DNA from: Phycisphaeraceae bacterium | Lineage (GTDB): Bacteria > Planctomycetota > Phycisphaerae > Phycisphaerales > UBA1924 | Length of the DNA: 64,000 nucleotides | Assembly (NCBI GenBank): GCA_019636565.1 | Contig: JAHBXG010000016.1 | Coordinates: forward strand, 20,926 to 84,925 | Direction: 5' to 3' | Shown here: positions 17,997 to 26,662 of the stretch, piece after piece | Layout: each line of letters opens with the position of its first letter | How positions within the stretch are numbered: the stretch's first letter is position 1 | Program-made: the position numbers and the translations under genes | Notes under the pieces: generated by a model | Database searches by the model: none | The model's input: only the letters and a program-made list of their open reading frames with translations | What the model was told of the DNA's origin: nothing

Positions 17997-19547
17997 ATGC
18001 AGACCCGACTGGTACGGTTGATTACGGTGCTGGGCATCGCTCTTGTTGCGCCGCTGGCGTGCGCACAGGGATTCGTAGCGAGCGTGAATGCGCTCTACGC
18101 CGACATTCCCGCCGCCAAGCGGAGCGACACAATTCTCATCCCGGCCCTGGCCGCGATGGAGACTCCCCCTCCGGCGATCGAAGGCCTGGAACGGGCCCGC
18201 CTGATCGTGCCCGGCATGCAAGGCTGGAAAGAAGCGGTGGATTGGGCAATGAAGCCCGCTCAGCGCGCCGCGCTGGAGACGCTGGCGAAGGCCACCGCTC
18301 CGCAGGCAACCGGCGCTCCGATGGCCTGGGGACAGGGTTATGGCGTGGCCGCTGTGACCCCGGCGCTGGTGAAAGCGAGGCTGTACACCGAACTCGGTGA
18401 TCCGCCGCTGCTGGCCGGCGCCCAGTTTCTCTACATTCCCAGGTTGACCGACCTCTGCATCCTCGCGAACATCGAGGCCACACGGCTGCAAGAAGAAGGC
18501 AAGGTGGACGGCGCGATCGCGGTGATGGGGCGCGTCGTTGCGCTCGGTCGACAAATGGCCGATCGTCAGTTCTTCAAGGAGGCGCGCTGGGGCCTGGAGA
18601 CAATGGTGCGGTCGCTCGAACGCATCCGCGACATCGCCTACGTCGATTTTCGGGGCAAGCGGCTTCTGACACAGGAACAGATCCGGCACATCATCGAGGC
18701 TCTCGACGACAAGGGTGAAGCCAGAGTTGACCGCATCCTTTTTCCGAAGGGAGATCTGATCGGTGCGGAGCAAGCCATCGCGATCGTCATGGTGCCCAAG
18801 GGCGGCGTCAACGAGCGGACGTTCCCGACCACGATGGCGACGCTGACTTCATCGGATCAGCCCTTGCGGCTGTTCAGCGAGGCCGCGGCCTGGAAAGGCG
18901 CGGGAGTCGGCCACGCCGACTGGTACGCATCGAACGAGGAAATCGCGAAGATCACCGAGGACTACACCAAGCGCTGGCCCTTGGAGTGGTTCCACACACT
19001 GAATTCGCTTCCCTTTGAGCGCAACAAGCTCGACGCGGCCATGTTCGCCGTCATAGTCGCGACGGTGCCCGATATGTCCGAACTCTTCAATCTGCGCCAG
19101 GCAGTGCGAACCGAGATGGTGGGTACTCGTGCGGCCCTCGCGATCGTCGGCACCTATTACGCCTACCGGGCGTTCCCGCCCAAACTGTCTTCGATCGCTC
19201 CGGAGTGGATGGAGCGACTCGATATCGATCCATTCAATCCCAACCTGGCCCGGGGAAACCGCCCTCCTCTCGAATACTTCGTGCCGATGCGCGATCAGGT
19301 GGTAGATGAGAAGAGCGAGCCCCAGCCCCACGAAATCAACATCGTGGGTGAGAACGGCGTGAACTTTTCCATCAAGCTCAAGAACGACACGGCCGTTATC
19401 TACAGCTGGGGCGCCGACAACCGGCGCGGCTGGGTGCAACGCGTGCAGAACACGGTCGAAAAAGCACCCGACGTCGATTATTTGCTCTGGCCGAGCGAAC
19501 TGAGTCTCTACCGCCAGCATCTCAGTGAGATCGGGGAACTCAAGTGA
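17997..19547 (+). CDS. Secreted protein of unknown function
   Basis: A 516-residue exported protein with a clear signal peptide (MQTRLVRLITVLGIALVAPLACAQG). The mature part is mixed helical with many Ala and Leu residues, and carries no motif I can tie to a known enzyme. Its C-terminal portion (about 385-510: LSSIAPEWMERLDIDPFNPN, then NDTAVIYSWGADNRRGW) resembles the tail of secreted planctomycete proteins with type II pseudopilin-like ends, but I would not claim homology. I chose the ATG at 17997 because the longer open frame upstream runs into the terminator stem. Its stop overlaps the trxB start by 4 bases (GTGA), indicating coupled translation with thioredoxin reductase. Confidence 0.65.
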   Translation: MQTRLVRLITVLGIALVAPLACAQGFVASVNALYADIPAAKRSDTILIPALAAMETPPPAIEGLERARLIVPGMQGWKEAVDWAMKPAQRAALETLAKATAPQATGAPMAWGQGYGVAAVTPALVKARLYTELGDPPLLAGAQFLYIPRLTDLCILANIEATRLQEEGKVDGAIAVMGRVVALGRQMADRQFFKEARWGLETMVRSLERIRDIAYVDFRGKRLLTQEQIRHIIEALDDKGEARVDRILFPKGDLIGAEQAIAIVMVPKGGVNERTFPTTMATLTSSDQPLRLFSEAAAWKGAGVGHADWYASNEEIAKITEDYTKRWPLEWFHTLNSLPFERNKLDAAMFAVIVATVPDMSELFNLRQAVRTEMVGTRAALAIVGTYYAYRAFPPKLSSIAPEWMERLDIDPFNPNLARGNRPPLEYFVPMRDQVVDEKSEPQPHEINIVGENGVNFSIKLKNDTAVIYSWGADNRRGWVQRVQNTVEKAPDVDYLLWPSELSLYRQHLSEIGELK

Positions 19548-20527
19548 CTCAGGCCGGTGGCGTTCAGAAAGTCGTGATCATCGGAAGCGGCCCGGCGGGA
19601 TGGACCGCGGCAATTTACGCCGCGAGAGCCCAGCTGGAGCCCACCGTTTATGTCGGTATTCCCAAGCAGGACCCCGGACCGGTTCTCCCGGGCGGGCAGT
19701 TGATGCTGACCACCGACGTCGAGAATTATCCGGGCTTTCCCAAGGGCGTTGCCGGACCCGAGATGATGTCGCTCTTCCAGCAGCAGGCCGAACATTTCGG
19801 AACGCGTGTCGTGGGAGAAGACATCGTGCGTTGCGACTTCTCGAAGCGACCCTTCGAGCTGCACGTTTCCAACGGAGAAGTGGTAAGGACGCACAGTGTC
19901 ATCATCGCAACAGGCGCCGTCGCGAACTGGCTCGGGCTCAAGAACGAGATGCGCCTTGCGACGCTGGGGGGCGGCGTTTCCGCCTGCGCCGTCTGCGACG
20001 GCGCGCTCCCCATCTTCCGCGGACAACCCCTGGCGGTTGTCGGGGGCGGCGATACCGCGATGGAAGAAGCAACGTACCTGACGAAATTCGCGTCGACCGT
20101 CTACGTCATCCACCGGCGCGATTCCCTTCGCGCTTCCAAGGTCATGCAGAAGCGATACCTCGATCGCCACAACGCCAAAGTGCTCTGGAACAAGGGTGTC
20201 GAAGACGTACTCGGCGACGAGAAGATCACGGGCGTGAAGTTGAAGGACACCGTCACGGGCGAACTCTCAACGCTCGAGGTCAAGGGACTCTTCATCGCGA
20301 TCGGCCATACGCCCGCGACCAGGTTCTTGAAAGACAGCGGGGTAGAATTGGATGCGGGCGGGTATGTCGCCCTCAAGCATCGCAACAGCTACACCAACAT
20401 CGAGGGTGTGTTCGCCGCCGGCGATGTTGCAGACAGCGCTTACCGGCAAGCCGTGACCGCCGCGGGCATGGGCTGTCAGGCTGCCCTCGACGCCGAACGG
20501 TGGCTCGCGGCGCAGGGCATCGACTGA
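19544..20527 (+). CDS. trxB: Thioredoxin-disulfide reductase
   Basis: NADPH-dependent flavoenzyme that reduces thioredoxin. The 327-residue protein has the FAD loop IIGSGPAGWTAAIYAARA (residues 12-29), the redox-active dithiol CAVC at residues 148-151, the NADPH loop VVGGGDTAMEEATYL, the HRRDSLRASKVM stretch, and the C-terminal FAD motif VFAAGDVADSAYRQAVTAAGMG. Length is normal. It starts at a GTG that overlaps the stop of the preceding secreted-protein gene. It is convergent with dtd, 18 bases away. Confidence 0.95.
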   Translation: MTQAGGVQKVVIIGSGPAGWTAAIYAARAQLEPTVYVGIPKQDPGPVLPGGQLMLTTDVENYPGFPKGVAGPEMMSLFQQQAEHFGTRVVGEDIVRCDFSKRPFELHVSNGEVVRTHSVIIATGAVANWLGLKNEMRLATLGGGVSACAVCDGALPIFRGQPLAVVGGGDTAMEEATYLTKFASTVYVIHRRDSLRASKVMQKRYLDRHNAKVLWNKGVEDVLGDEKITGVKLKDTVTGELSTLEVKGLFIAIGHTPATRFLKDSGVELDAGGYVALKHRNSYTNIEGVFAAGDVADSAYRQAVTAAGMGCQAALDAERWLAAQGID

Positions 20528-20545
20528 CTCTCATGGGAGTGTCAA

Positions 20546-20986
20546 TTACGCGAAGCGAAGAACAAGGCTGACCGGCCCGTCATTCAGTACTTCCACTTTC
20601 ATGTCCGCACCGAAGCGGCCCGTTTGCACATTGTCGAGAGCGGGGCGAAAGAGCGACGCAAGTGCTTCGAAGCGAGGTCGAGCCAGATCGGGCGCTAGTG
20701 CGCCCGTAAAACTTGGACGGTTGCCTCCCGTGGTGTCCGCCGCGAGCGTGAAGTTTGGGATCAGCAGAATGTTGCCGCCGGCTTCGACAACATTTCGATT
20801 CATCTTGCCGGCATCGTCCGCGAAAATGCGCAGCGCAAGCAACTTCGATGCGAGTTTCGCATCGAGCGAGGGAGCATCTGAGGTTTCATAGCCGACAAAA
20901 ACCGCGATGCCCGGTCCGATCTCGCCCGTCATGTTGGATTCGACCTCGACCCAGGCGTGCAGGCAGCGTTGGACCAATGCGATCAT
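20546..20986 (-). CDS. dtd: D-aminoacyl-tRNA deacylase (DTD)
   Basis: Removes D-amino acids wrongly attached to tRNA. The 146-residue protein begins with MIALVQRCLHAWVEVE, has RIFADDAGKMN in the middle and the Gly-cisPro motif NDGPVS with G137-P138 near the C-terminus, all typical of DTD. The usual SQFTL motif reads PNFTL here (P77, N78, F79, T80), followed by the normal AADTTGGNRPSF. Length matches the family. The open frame extends upstream, but family members start at this Met. It lies just downstream of an ACT-like protein gene on the same strand (17-base gap) and is probably co-transcribed with it. Confidence 0.9.
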   Translation of the reverse strand: MIALVQRCLHAWVEVESNMTGEIGPGIAVFVGYETSDAPSLDAKLASKLLALRIFADDAGKMNRNVVEAGGNILLIPNFTLAADTTGGNRPSFTGALAPDLARPRFEALASLFRPALDNVQTGRFGADMKVEVLNDGPVSLVLRFA

Positions 20987-21003
20987 GCCGCGAGCGTATC
21001 GGA

Positions 21004-21498
21004 TCAGTGGTCGCTGGCATCTTGCCCTGCCGGCAGGTCGCACTCCCCAAAGATCCGAAACTCCTTGCGGCGCAGGATCTGCCCCGCAAGCGTGGGATCG
21101 TCGACCGCAAGCGCGATGGTGGGGGTCCCGTTGGGGCGGAGCATGAGCGGGTACGCGAACTGGATGAAGAGCTCGGCGCCGAGCAGGCACAGGCACATGC
21201 TCGCAAGGGTGTGCCCCCGTGACAACTCAACAACCAGCACGTCCTTCTCGGAGAAGGGGAGTTTCTCGTCGTGGAGAACCTTGCGGGCGCAATCGGCGCT
21301 GTTGGTGATGAGGCGAACGACCGCGTGATCGGTTGCCTCGTGGACGGAAAGCGCGCAGATGGCGCAGGCGGAACCGTCAAAGGCCTCGACGAGATCGAAC
21401 AACTTGCCGACCTTGTTGGTCAGAAAGACGCTGAACTGCGTCACCATCGGGGGCGCATAGCCCTGGGTCGTTTCGTAGCCGATCGAGGCCTGGCTCAT
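21004..21498 (-). CDS. ACT-like domain protein of unknown function
   Basis: A 164-residue cytosolic protein whose two halves each look like an ACT fold. The first (about residues 20-85) contains TQFSVFLTNKVGKLFDLVEAF and AICALSVHEATDHAVVRLITN, the usual beta-alpha-beta pattern of amino-acid-binding ACT domains. The second (about 90-155) has FAYPLMLRPNGTPTIALAV followed by AGQILRRKEFRIFGE. Proteins of this type often sense amino acids, but the ligand is unknown here. The ATG at 21498 has AAGGA about 7 bases upstream; the frame extends further but without signals. It sits upstream of dtd. Confidence 0.72.
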   Translation of the reverse strand: MSQASIGYETTQGYAPPMVTQFSVFLTNKVGKLFDLVEAFDGSACAICALSVHEATDHAVVRLITNSADCARKVLHDEKLPFSEKDVLVVELSRGHTLASMCLCLLGAELFIQFAYPLMLRPNGTPTIALAVDDPTLAGQILRRKEFRIFGECDLPAGQDASDH

Positions 21499-21742
21499 CG
21501 CGAAATCCTTGCGAACGCCGAGGTCTGGGAGCCGGGCGCAACCCTTCCGGTTGTCCGCAGCCGTCTCGAAACGGCAGAACGCGGACAAATCCGGGACCAA
21601 AGGGGCCGAGCACAGTTCCCACTCCGCATGCCGTTCCCAAACCATTGTCGGAACCCGGCTTGCAGACCTAGTTTACCGGAACCTGACCAAACTGACAAGC
21701 CCGAAAACCCGGCATCCCAGTCCGCCGGAATGAAGGCTGCAA

Positions 21743-22114
21743 TCAAGCAGAAAAGCTCGAACCGCACCCGCAGGTGCTGGAAGCGTTCGGGTTCTGGAAA
21801 ACAAAGCCGCGGCCCATGATCTCGTCTTTGAAGTCGATCGTGACACCAGAAAGGTACAGCAAACTCTTGGGGTCGCAGATGATGCGAACGCCGTGCTGTT
21901 CAAAGAGCTCGTCGGTGTCCTTGCGGGTTTCGGTGAGGTCGAGGATGTAACTGAACCCCGAGCAGCCCCCGCCCTTGACCCCTACGCGCAAGCAAACCTT
22001 GGACGCGTCCAGTTCCTGCTGCTGGATGATCGTCCCGACTTCGCGAGCGGCGGTCGCGGTGAGAATGACAGGGGACTGAGTTGAGACTGAGTCTTGAGTG
22101 GTTTGGGTGGACAC
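21743..22114 (-). CDS. erpA: Iron-sulfur cluster carrier of the IscA/ErpA (HesB) family
   Basis: A 123-residue A-type carrier that receives Fe-S clusters from the scaffold and delivers them to target proteins. It has the three conserved cysteines: C51 in GVKGGGCSGFSY and C115 plus C117 in the C-terminal CGCGSSFSA. The segment MGRGFVFQNPNASSTCG is diagnostic. IscA and ErpA cannot be told apart with confidence from sequence alone, so the symbol is provisional. The iscS-iscU pair lies about 1.8 kb away on the same strand, with two PEP-CTERM genes on the other strand between them. Confidence 0.9.
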   Translation of the reverse strand: MSTQTTQDSVSTQSPVILTATAAREVGTIIQQQELDASKVCLRVGVKGGGCSGFSYILDLTETRKDTDELFEQHGVRIICDPKSLLYLSGVTIDFKDEIMGRGFVFQNPNASSTCGCGSSFSA

Positions 22115-22238
22115 GGGCTTCTCCGATGAGGAAAGGGCTTCTTGCCAGAGGAATATACGTGAGCACGACGCCCAAAGTTTTAGGTCCTATAACAGAATTA
22201 ATCTCTCCACATCTTGCGTCCAAATAACACACCGGGTG

Positions 22239-22266
22239 TTGACCGCACGGAATTAAGATTTATTCT
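22239..22266 (+). promoter_or_regulatory. Probable sigma-70 promoter of second PEP-CTERM gene
   Basis: TTGACC (22239-22244) and TATTCT (22261-22266) are separated by 16 bases, close to the sigma-70 consensus. They lie about 80 bases upstream of the ATG of the PEP-CTERM gene in an AT-richer stretch. No transcript data are available, so this is a sequence-based guess. Confidence 0.5.
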
Positions 22267-22344
22267 GCGAAAGTCTTCCCGCCTTTGGGCAGACCTCGCG
22301 TTTTCCGCCGCGAGTCGTATTGGGAGTTGAGAGGAGACAAGGCT

Positions 22345-22977
22345 ATGAAGAATCGCGTTTTTGGTGCGGTGGCGCTGTGCGCTATCGCGGGTTCATCCAT
22401 GGGCGCTATCCGCACGATCAACTTTGATCAGGATGCGAACGGCAACGGAATTGCTGATCTCACGGAAATCAACAATCAGTACAGCGCCTGGGGCGTCACG
22501 TTCTCGCCGAACGCGTTTGTTGGAGGCTCGTGGGCCACGAACACCGGCATGCACGCGACCAGCACGGATGTCGGCGCGGGATATGACCCGTCGTTGGGCA
22601 ACATTCTGCATGCGTTCGACACCGATTGGCTGAACGAGGACGGCGATCCCTCGTTTCTGATGTCGTTCACCACCGGAATCACCTCGTTCCAGATGGACGT
22701 CATCGGTGACACCGGCGGCATCGACGGATTTGAAACCTTTGCGGCGTTCTACGACGCGAGCTTCAATTTCCTTGGCTCGGTTTCGTGCAACGGCATTGGT
22801 GGCATTGAGACGATCGGTGCGTCGGGCTTCGGCACAGCGTACTACGTCGCAATCGCTCCGGGCGAATACCTTGATTGGGTCGGCATCGACAATATCGTTT
22901 TCGAGGAAGTCCCGGCTCCGGGCGCGTTCGCGCTGCTCGGCCTGGGCGGCCTCGTGGCGGGTCGTCGTCGTCGCTGA
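22345..22977 (+). CDS. PEP-CTERM-sorted secreted protein
   Basis: A 210-residue exported protein with a signal peptide (MKNRVFGAVALCAIAGSSMG) and a C-terminal sorting tail: VPAPGAF, hydrophobic ALLGLGGLVAG, then RRRR. The body is acidic and contains a segment DQDANGNGIADLTEINNQY that resembles a dockerin- or EF-hand-like Asp/Asn-rich calcium loop (about residues 26-44). The rest (LMSFTTGITSFQMDVIGDTGG, FETFAAFYDASFNFLGS, IDNIVFEE) has the beta-sandwich pattern common in PEP-CTERM proteins that may bind carbohydrate. The ATG has GAGGAGA 7 bases upstream. A hairpin terminator follows. Confidence 0.88.
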   Translation: MKNRVFGAVALCAIAGSSMGAIRTINFDQDANGNGIADLTEINNQYSAWGVTFSPNAFVGGSWATNTGMHATSTDVGAGYDPSLGNILHAFDTDWLNEDGDPSFLMSFTTGITSFQMDVIGDTGGIDGFETFAAFYDASFNFLGSVSCNGIGGIETIGASGFGTAYYVAIAPGEYLDWVGIDNIVFEEVPAPGAFALLGLGGLVAGRRRR

Positions 22978-23006
22978 TCGGTCAAAAGATTTCACATGGA
23001 TTTTTG

Positions 23007-23040
23007 ACGGGATCAGCTTCGGCCGATCCCGTTTTCTTTT
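23007..23040 (+). terminator. Rho-independent terminator after second PEP-CTERM gene
   Basis: Stem ACGGGATC (23007-23014) pairs with GATCCCGT (23025-23032), extended by two more pairs after one mismatch, and is followed by TTTTCTTTT. Confidence 0.8.
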
Positions 23041-23256
23041 CAGCCGCGTCAATCCCGAAGGCTTTCTCGGGCTCGAACGGAAGCAGAAAACCGGTCTTTG
23101 CCATTAATATGGCCTAATTTGATGAAGATTGCGCGTTTTCTCCTGCGTGACTCGCCCCGTTCAGGGTACATTGCTATCGCGGGGGGTGTTTTCCCCCTGT
23201 CCGGTGTTTCCGCCGCCGGCGAATTTGTGTGTTTCTTTTTGAGTGAGGAGAGAGAG

Positions 23257-23796
23257 ATGAAGAAGTTTTTGTCTGCCTTTGCGGGCATGGCTGTGGCAGC
23301 GTCCGCAGCAAACGCCGCGATTTTCAACATCGATGTGTCCGGCATCTACAGCAACGATGAATACGGCTCGCCGATCAACGTTGTTCAGTACCTGAACACC
23401 GCGATCGCGAACGGCCACGTTGTCTCAATTGGCTGGGACGTCCAAATCTACGCCGACTCGCCTTCTTGGCTCTCAGAAATCTCGGTGGCGTTCGAGAACA
23501 GCGGCCAGTCGGCCGGCGTCTTCCTGGCTCCGGGTACCGGCGATGATTTCCCGGGAACAAGCTCGTATTCAAGCGGCGGCTTGCTCGACCTGATCGGCCT
23601 GGGCCTGGACTTCAACCTCGACGCGAACGGCATTCTCCGCCTCGAGTACTTTGAAGGCTACGACGATTACTTCCAGGATTGGGATGGCCAGTGGCTTACC
23701 GGCACCCTTTCGATCGAGATTCTCGAAGTTCCGGCTCCGTCGGCCTTCGCGCTGCTCGGCTTTGCCGGCATCGTCGCTGGTCGCCGTCGTCGCTGA
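23257..23796 (+). CDS. PEP-CTERM-sorted secreted protein
   Basis: A 179-residue exported protein. Signal peptide MKKFLSAFAGMAVAASAANA, then a short acidic aromatic-rich beta-type domain (VSIGWDVQIYADSPSWLSEISVAF, YFEGYDDYFQDWDGQWLTGTLSIEIL) and the sorting tail VPAPSAFALLGFAGIVAGRRRR. It has no catalytic motif that I recognise. The ATG at 23257 has a purine-rich GAGGAGAGAGAG site; the earlier open frame is not supported. It is separated from the second PEP-CTERM gene by a terminator, so each has its own promoter. The sequence bodies of the two neighbours differ, so this is not a simple recent duplication. Confidence 0.87.
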   Translation: MKKFLSAFAGMAVAASAANAAIFNIDVSGIYSNDEYGSPINVVQYLNTAIANGHVVSIGWDVQIYADSPSWLSEISVAFENSGQSAGVFLAPGTGDDFPGTSSYSSGGLLDLIGLGLDFNLDANGILRLEYFEGYDDYFQDWDGQWLTGTLSIEILEVPAPSAFALLGFAGIVAGRRRR

Positions 23797-23822
23797 TTCG
23801 GACTGACTTCAACAACTAGAAA

Positions 23823-23860
23823 AGCGGGGACCGGTTCGCCGGTCCCCGCTTCGTTTTTTG
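23823..23860 (+). terminator. Terminator with UUCG tetraloop, probably bidirectional
   Basis: Perfect 13-bp stem (AAGCGGGGACCGG pairing with CCGGTCCCCGCTT) closed by the very stable TTCG loop, then CG and six T residues. The minus strand also shows TTTT after the stem, so it can serve the convergent iscU gene as well. Confidence 0.92.
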
Positions 23861-23903
23861 CATTTCGGTGCAGGTTCGCGTGTCGTCGGAAGAACCCTGC
23901 CGA

Positions 23904-24338
23904 TCAGGCCTTTGAGCCGGCGCTCGCTGGCGACTCCGCCACGATTCCGTTCTTGGCTTTGTAGTCTTCGATTGCCGCGTGGATCGCGTCTTCGGCGAGC
24001 ACTGAGCAGTGGATCTTCACCGGCGGCAGACTGAGTTCCTCGACGATCATGGTGTTCTTGATCTGTGCGGCCTCGTCGACTTTCCGGCCCTTGAGCCATT
24101 CGGTGGCGAGGGAAGAGCTTGCGATCGCGCTGCCGCAGCCGAAGGTCTTGAACTTGGCATCCTCGATCACGCCGTCCTTGCCGACCTTGATCTGAAGTTG
24201 CATGACGTCGCCGCACTCGGGGGCGCCGACGAGGCCCACACCGACGTCCTTTCGCTGCTTGATCTCGGCCTGAGTTCCGAACGAGCCCACGTTACGCGGG
24301 TTCTCGTAGTGATCGATGATTTTGGGGCCGTATGCCAT
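23904..24338 (-). CDS. iscU: Iron-sulfur cluster scaffold IscU
   Basis: Scaffold on which Fe-S clusters are built with sulfur from IscS. The 144-residue protein has the three ligand cysteines C42 (ECGD, with D44), C68 (FGCGSA) and C111 (HCSVLAEDAI), and the N-terminal pattern IIDHYENPRNVG. The C-terminal tail is slightly longer than in E. coli and rich in Ala and Ser. It follows iscS by 18 bases on the same strand. The LPPVK motif bound by HscA is present near residues 104-108, so a dedicated Hsc chaperone is plausible, although no hscA/hscB is in the window. Confidence 0.96.
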   Translation of the reverse strand: MAYGPKIIDHYENPRNVGSFGTQAEIKQRKDVGVGLVGAPECGDVMQLQIKVGKDGVIEDAKFKTFGCGSAIASSSLATEWLKGRKVDEAAQIKNTMIVEELSLPPVKIHCSVLAEDAIHAAIEDYKAKNGIVAESPASAGSKA

Positions 24339-24356
24339 GGCGTTGCTCCTTGCAAA

Positions 24357-25613
24357 CTAGTGATGAGCCCATTCGACTTTGGAAAGGTCGATGCCTTCCT
24401 TGTGCATGTCGTAGAGCGGCGAGAGGTCGCGGAGCTTCTTGACGGCTCCGACGATCTTCTCGATGGAATAGTCGATTTCCTGCTCGGTTGTCCAGCGGCC
24501 GAGGCTGAGTCGCAAACTCGAATGCGCCAGATCATCGCCGACACCGATGTTCTTCAGAACGTAACTCGGCTCGAGGCTGGCGCTGGTGCAGGCCGAGCCG
24601 GACGAGCACGCGATTTCCTTCACGGCCATCATCAGGCTTTCGCCTTCGACAAACCCGAAGGAGATGTTGGTGATGTGCGGCAGGCGCTTCTCACGGTGCC
24701 CGTTCACCTGGCAGGTATCGAGGCGCGAGGTAATGGAATCCTCCAGCTTCTTGCGGAGTTTTCCGAGGCGGATAGCGTCAGAAGCCATTTCCTGCCCCGC
24801 GATTTCGCACGCCTTGCCGAGGCCGACGATGCCGGTGACGTTGAGCGTTCCCGAGCGGAAGCCGCGCTCCTGTCCGCCGCCGTCGACGAGCGGGGTGAGG
24901 CGAACGCGAGGCCGCTTTCGCCGAACAAACAGACCGCCAACGCCCTTGGGCCCGTAGATCTTGTGGCTGGAGAGGCTCATGAGATCCACGTTGTCGGCGT
25001 AGACGTCGGTCGGCATCTTGCCGACCCATTGGGTCGCGTCGGTGTGGAAGATGATGTCGCGTGACTTGCAGAGCTCGCCGATCTGGCGGATCTCGTTGAT
25101 CGTGCCGATCTCGTTGTTGGCGTACATGATCGTGACAAGGACGGTGTCGTCCCGAAGCGCGGCCTTGACCATCTCGGCTGTCACGATTCCGTCCTTGGGA
25201 GGTTCGAGGAACGTGGCCTCGAAGCCCTCTTTCTGAAGCCGCTTGCAGGGATCGAGGACCGCCTTGTGCTCGATGGCGCACGAGACAATGTGGCCCCGGC
25301 ATTTGCCCGAACCCTCGGAAGCCTTCTCGTACATGATCGCGGAGCCGCGGATGGCGAGGTTGTTGCTTTCCGTCGCACCCGAAGTGAAGATGACTTCCTT
25401 CTCGTCGGCCTTGATCAGCTCGGCCACCTGATGGCGGGCCTTGTCCACACCTTCTTCCGCCTCCCAACCGAACCGATGGTTGCGCGAACCGGGATTTCCG
25501 AAAATGGTCGTGAAGTAGGGGAGCATCGCCTCGACCACGCGCGGATCGCAGGGCGTGGTCGCCGCGTGATCGAGGTAAATCGGGAGCTTCAAATTGGTTG
25601 AATTGTCGGGCAT
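24357..25613 (-). CDS. iscS: Cysteine desulfurase IscS
   Basis: PLP enzyme that removes sulfur from cysteine and passes it to IscU and to tRNA thiolation. The 418-residue protein has the N-terminal [14 protein letters not shown], the PLP-binding lysine K218 in [12 protein letters not shown], the cofactor stretch [11 protein letters not shown], and the mobile-loop catalytic cysteine C342 in [11 protein letters not shown], matching the IscS (group I) loop. It is upstream of iscU in a two-gene isc set; iscR, fdx and hsc genes are absent from the locus. The gene starts about 100 bases after the RsbW-type kinase on the same strand. Confidence 0.96.
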   Translation of the reverse strand: MPDNSTNLKLPIYLDHAATTPCDPRVVEAMLPYFTTIFGNPGSRNHRFGWEAEEGVDKARHQVAELIKADEKEVIFTSGATESNNLAIRGSAIMYEKASEGSGKCRGHIVSCAIEHKAVLDPCKRLQKEGFEATFLEPPKDGIVTAEMVKAALRDDTVLVTIMYANNEIGTINEIRQIGELCKSRDIIFHTDATQWVGKMPTDVYADNVDLMSLSSHKIYGPKGVGGLFVRRKRPRVRLTPLVDGGGQERGFRSGTLNVTGIVGLGKACEIAGQEMASDAIRLGKLRKKLEDSITSRLDTCQVNGHREKRLPHITNISFGFVEGESLMMAVKEIACSSGSACTSASLEPSYVLKNIGVGDDLAHSSLRLSLGRWTTEQEIDYSIEKIVGAVKKLRDLSPLYDMHKEGIDLSKVEWAHH

Positions 25614-25717
25614 GTTGGTTCCTTTGCGGCCCGGAGTGTGCGGAGGCCAGCCGACCCGCGGCAGGCCGCGAGCCGACTGAGATTCAGTCTCATCTTAGGT
25701 ATGGCGAAGGTGCCGGG

Positions 25718-26170
25718 TCACGGGGCCGGCGCGGGCTTGATGTAGACCATCTCGATCCGGTTGCCCTTGGCGTTATAGCGCACCTCGGACATGTAGTTCC
25801 GGATGAGCATGACGCCCCGGCCGCGGGGGATTTCGAGGTTCTCATCCAGCGTGCAATCGGCGACGGCGTCGGCCTGGAACCCGGGGCCCTGATCTTCCAC
25901 GGCGATTGTAACATTGCGCTGCGTGACAGAAAACTCGACCGTCGCGGAAGTGTCGTGGGGCAACCCCTTGTGCCCGTGGTTGAACGCGTTGGCGATCGCC
26001 TCTTGGAACGCGAGTCGAACGGCAAATAACGAAGCCTTGCTGAACCCTGCGGCCGACATGGCTGCGTCGAGGGAGTTCTGAACCGACTCGACCTCGTGGC
26101 GGTTGTGGCGGACCACCACCTTTCCGCTCATCGGTGGTTGCGCCGGATTGCTGGGCCGCGGGGTGCTCAT
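25718..26170 (-). CDS. RsbW-type anti-sigma factor / serine kinase
   Basis: A 150-residue GHKL-fold protein of the HATPase_c_2 family. It shows the N box EAIANAFNHGH, the G1 loop DQGPGF and the G2 loop PRGRGVMLI, the ATP-binding set of RsbW/SpoIIAB kinases. Such proteins bind a sigma factor or another regulator and are released when an unphosphorylated STAS partner binds them. The STAS partner lies immediately upstream (40-base gap), so the two make a partner-switching pair. I chose ATG 26170; ATG 26131 (MSGKVVV) is also possible. The controlled sigma factor or output is not identifiable here. Confidence 0.85.
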   Translation of the reverse strand: MSTPRPSNPAQPPMSGKVVVRHNRHEVESVQNSLDAAMSAAGFSKASLFAVRLAFQEAIANAFNHGHKGLPHDTSATVEFSVTQRNVTIAVEDQGPGFQADAVADCTLDENLEIPRGRGVMLIRNYMSEVRYNAKGNRIEMVYIKPAPAP

Positions 26171-26210
26171 CGAGTGGTTCGCCGGAAAGGAGCGGAAGCC
26201 TGAGAGGGGA

Positions 26211-26570
26211 TCAGGCGAAACTCTTGAGCGCGTCTTCCGGAGACTCGTGGATCTGGAAGAGTTTGTTGAGTCGAGTGATGACAAAGACCTCGTAAATCTG
26301 GGGATCGATGCTGGCAAGCCGGAGCTGGCCGCTCTTGTTCCGAACCTTGTTGTTGATGGTGATCAAGGCTCCGAGCGCGGCCGACGAGAGGTGGTCGACA
26401 TTGGCGAAGCTGATGAGGAGCTTTGGCGATGTCTCCTGATCGATGATGCGCGAGATTTCGTCGCTGATGAGCTGGATGTTGGCCTCGTCCAGGATGTTGC
26501 GGTCGATGAACTCGACCCGGACGACGGCGTCCTGCTTTCGGACTCGGAGGCGGGAGTCGGCGGATGGCAT
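26211..26570 (-). CDS. STAS-domain anti-anti-sigma factor (RsbV/SpoIIAA type)
   Basis: A 119-residue single STAS domain. It contains the core beta strand AVVRVEFIDRNILDEANI and the phosphorylation loop VDHLSSAALGALI, in which S62 or S63 is the likely target of the neighbouring RsbW-type kinase. When dephosphorylated it would bind that kinase. I took ATG 26570, with AGGAG about 11 bases upstream; a longer frame begins at 26609. It lies between the secretin terminator and the RsbW-type gene on the same strand. Confidence 0.86.
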   Translation of the reverse strand: MPSADSRLRVRKQDAVVRVEFIDRNILDEANIQLISDEISRIIDQETSPKLLISFANVDHLSSAALGALITINNKVRNKSGQLRLASIDPQIYEVFVITRLNKLFQIHESPEDALKSFA

Positions 26571-26662
26571 ATCGCTCGTGCTCCTGTCCCGCGCGGCCTT
26601 TCCAAACAAGGATCGGGCACGCGGGTGGTGGAGATGATAGTACGGAAAGGCCTGCGGACCCG

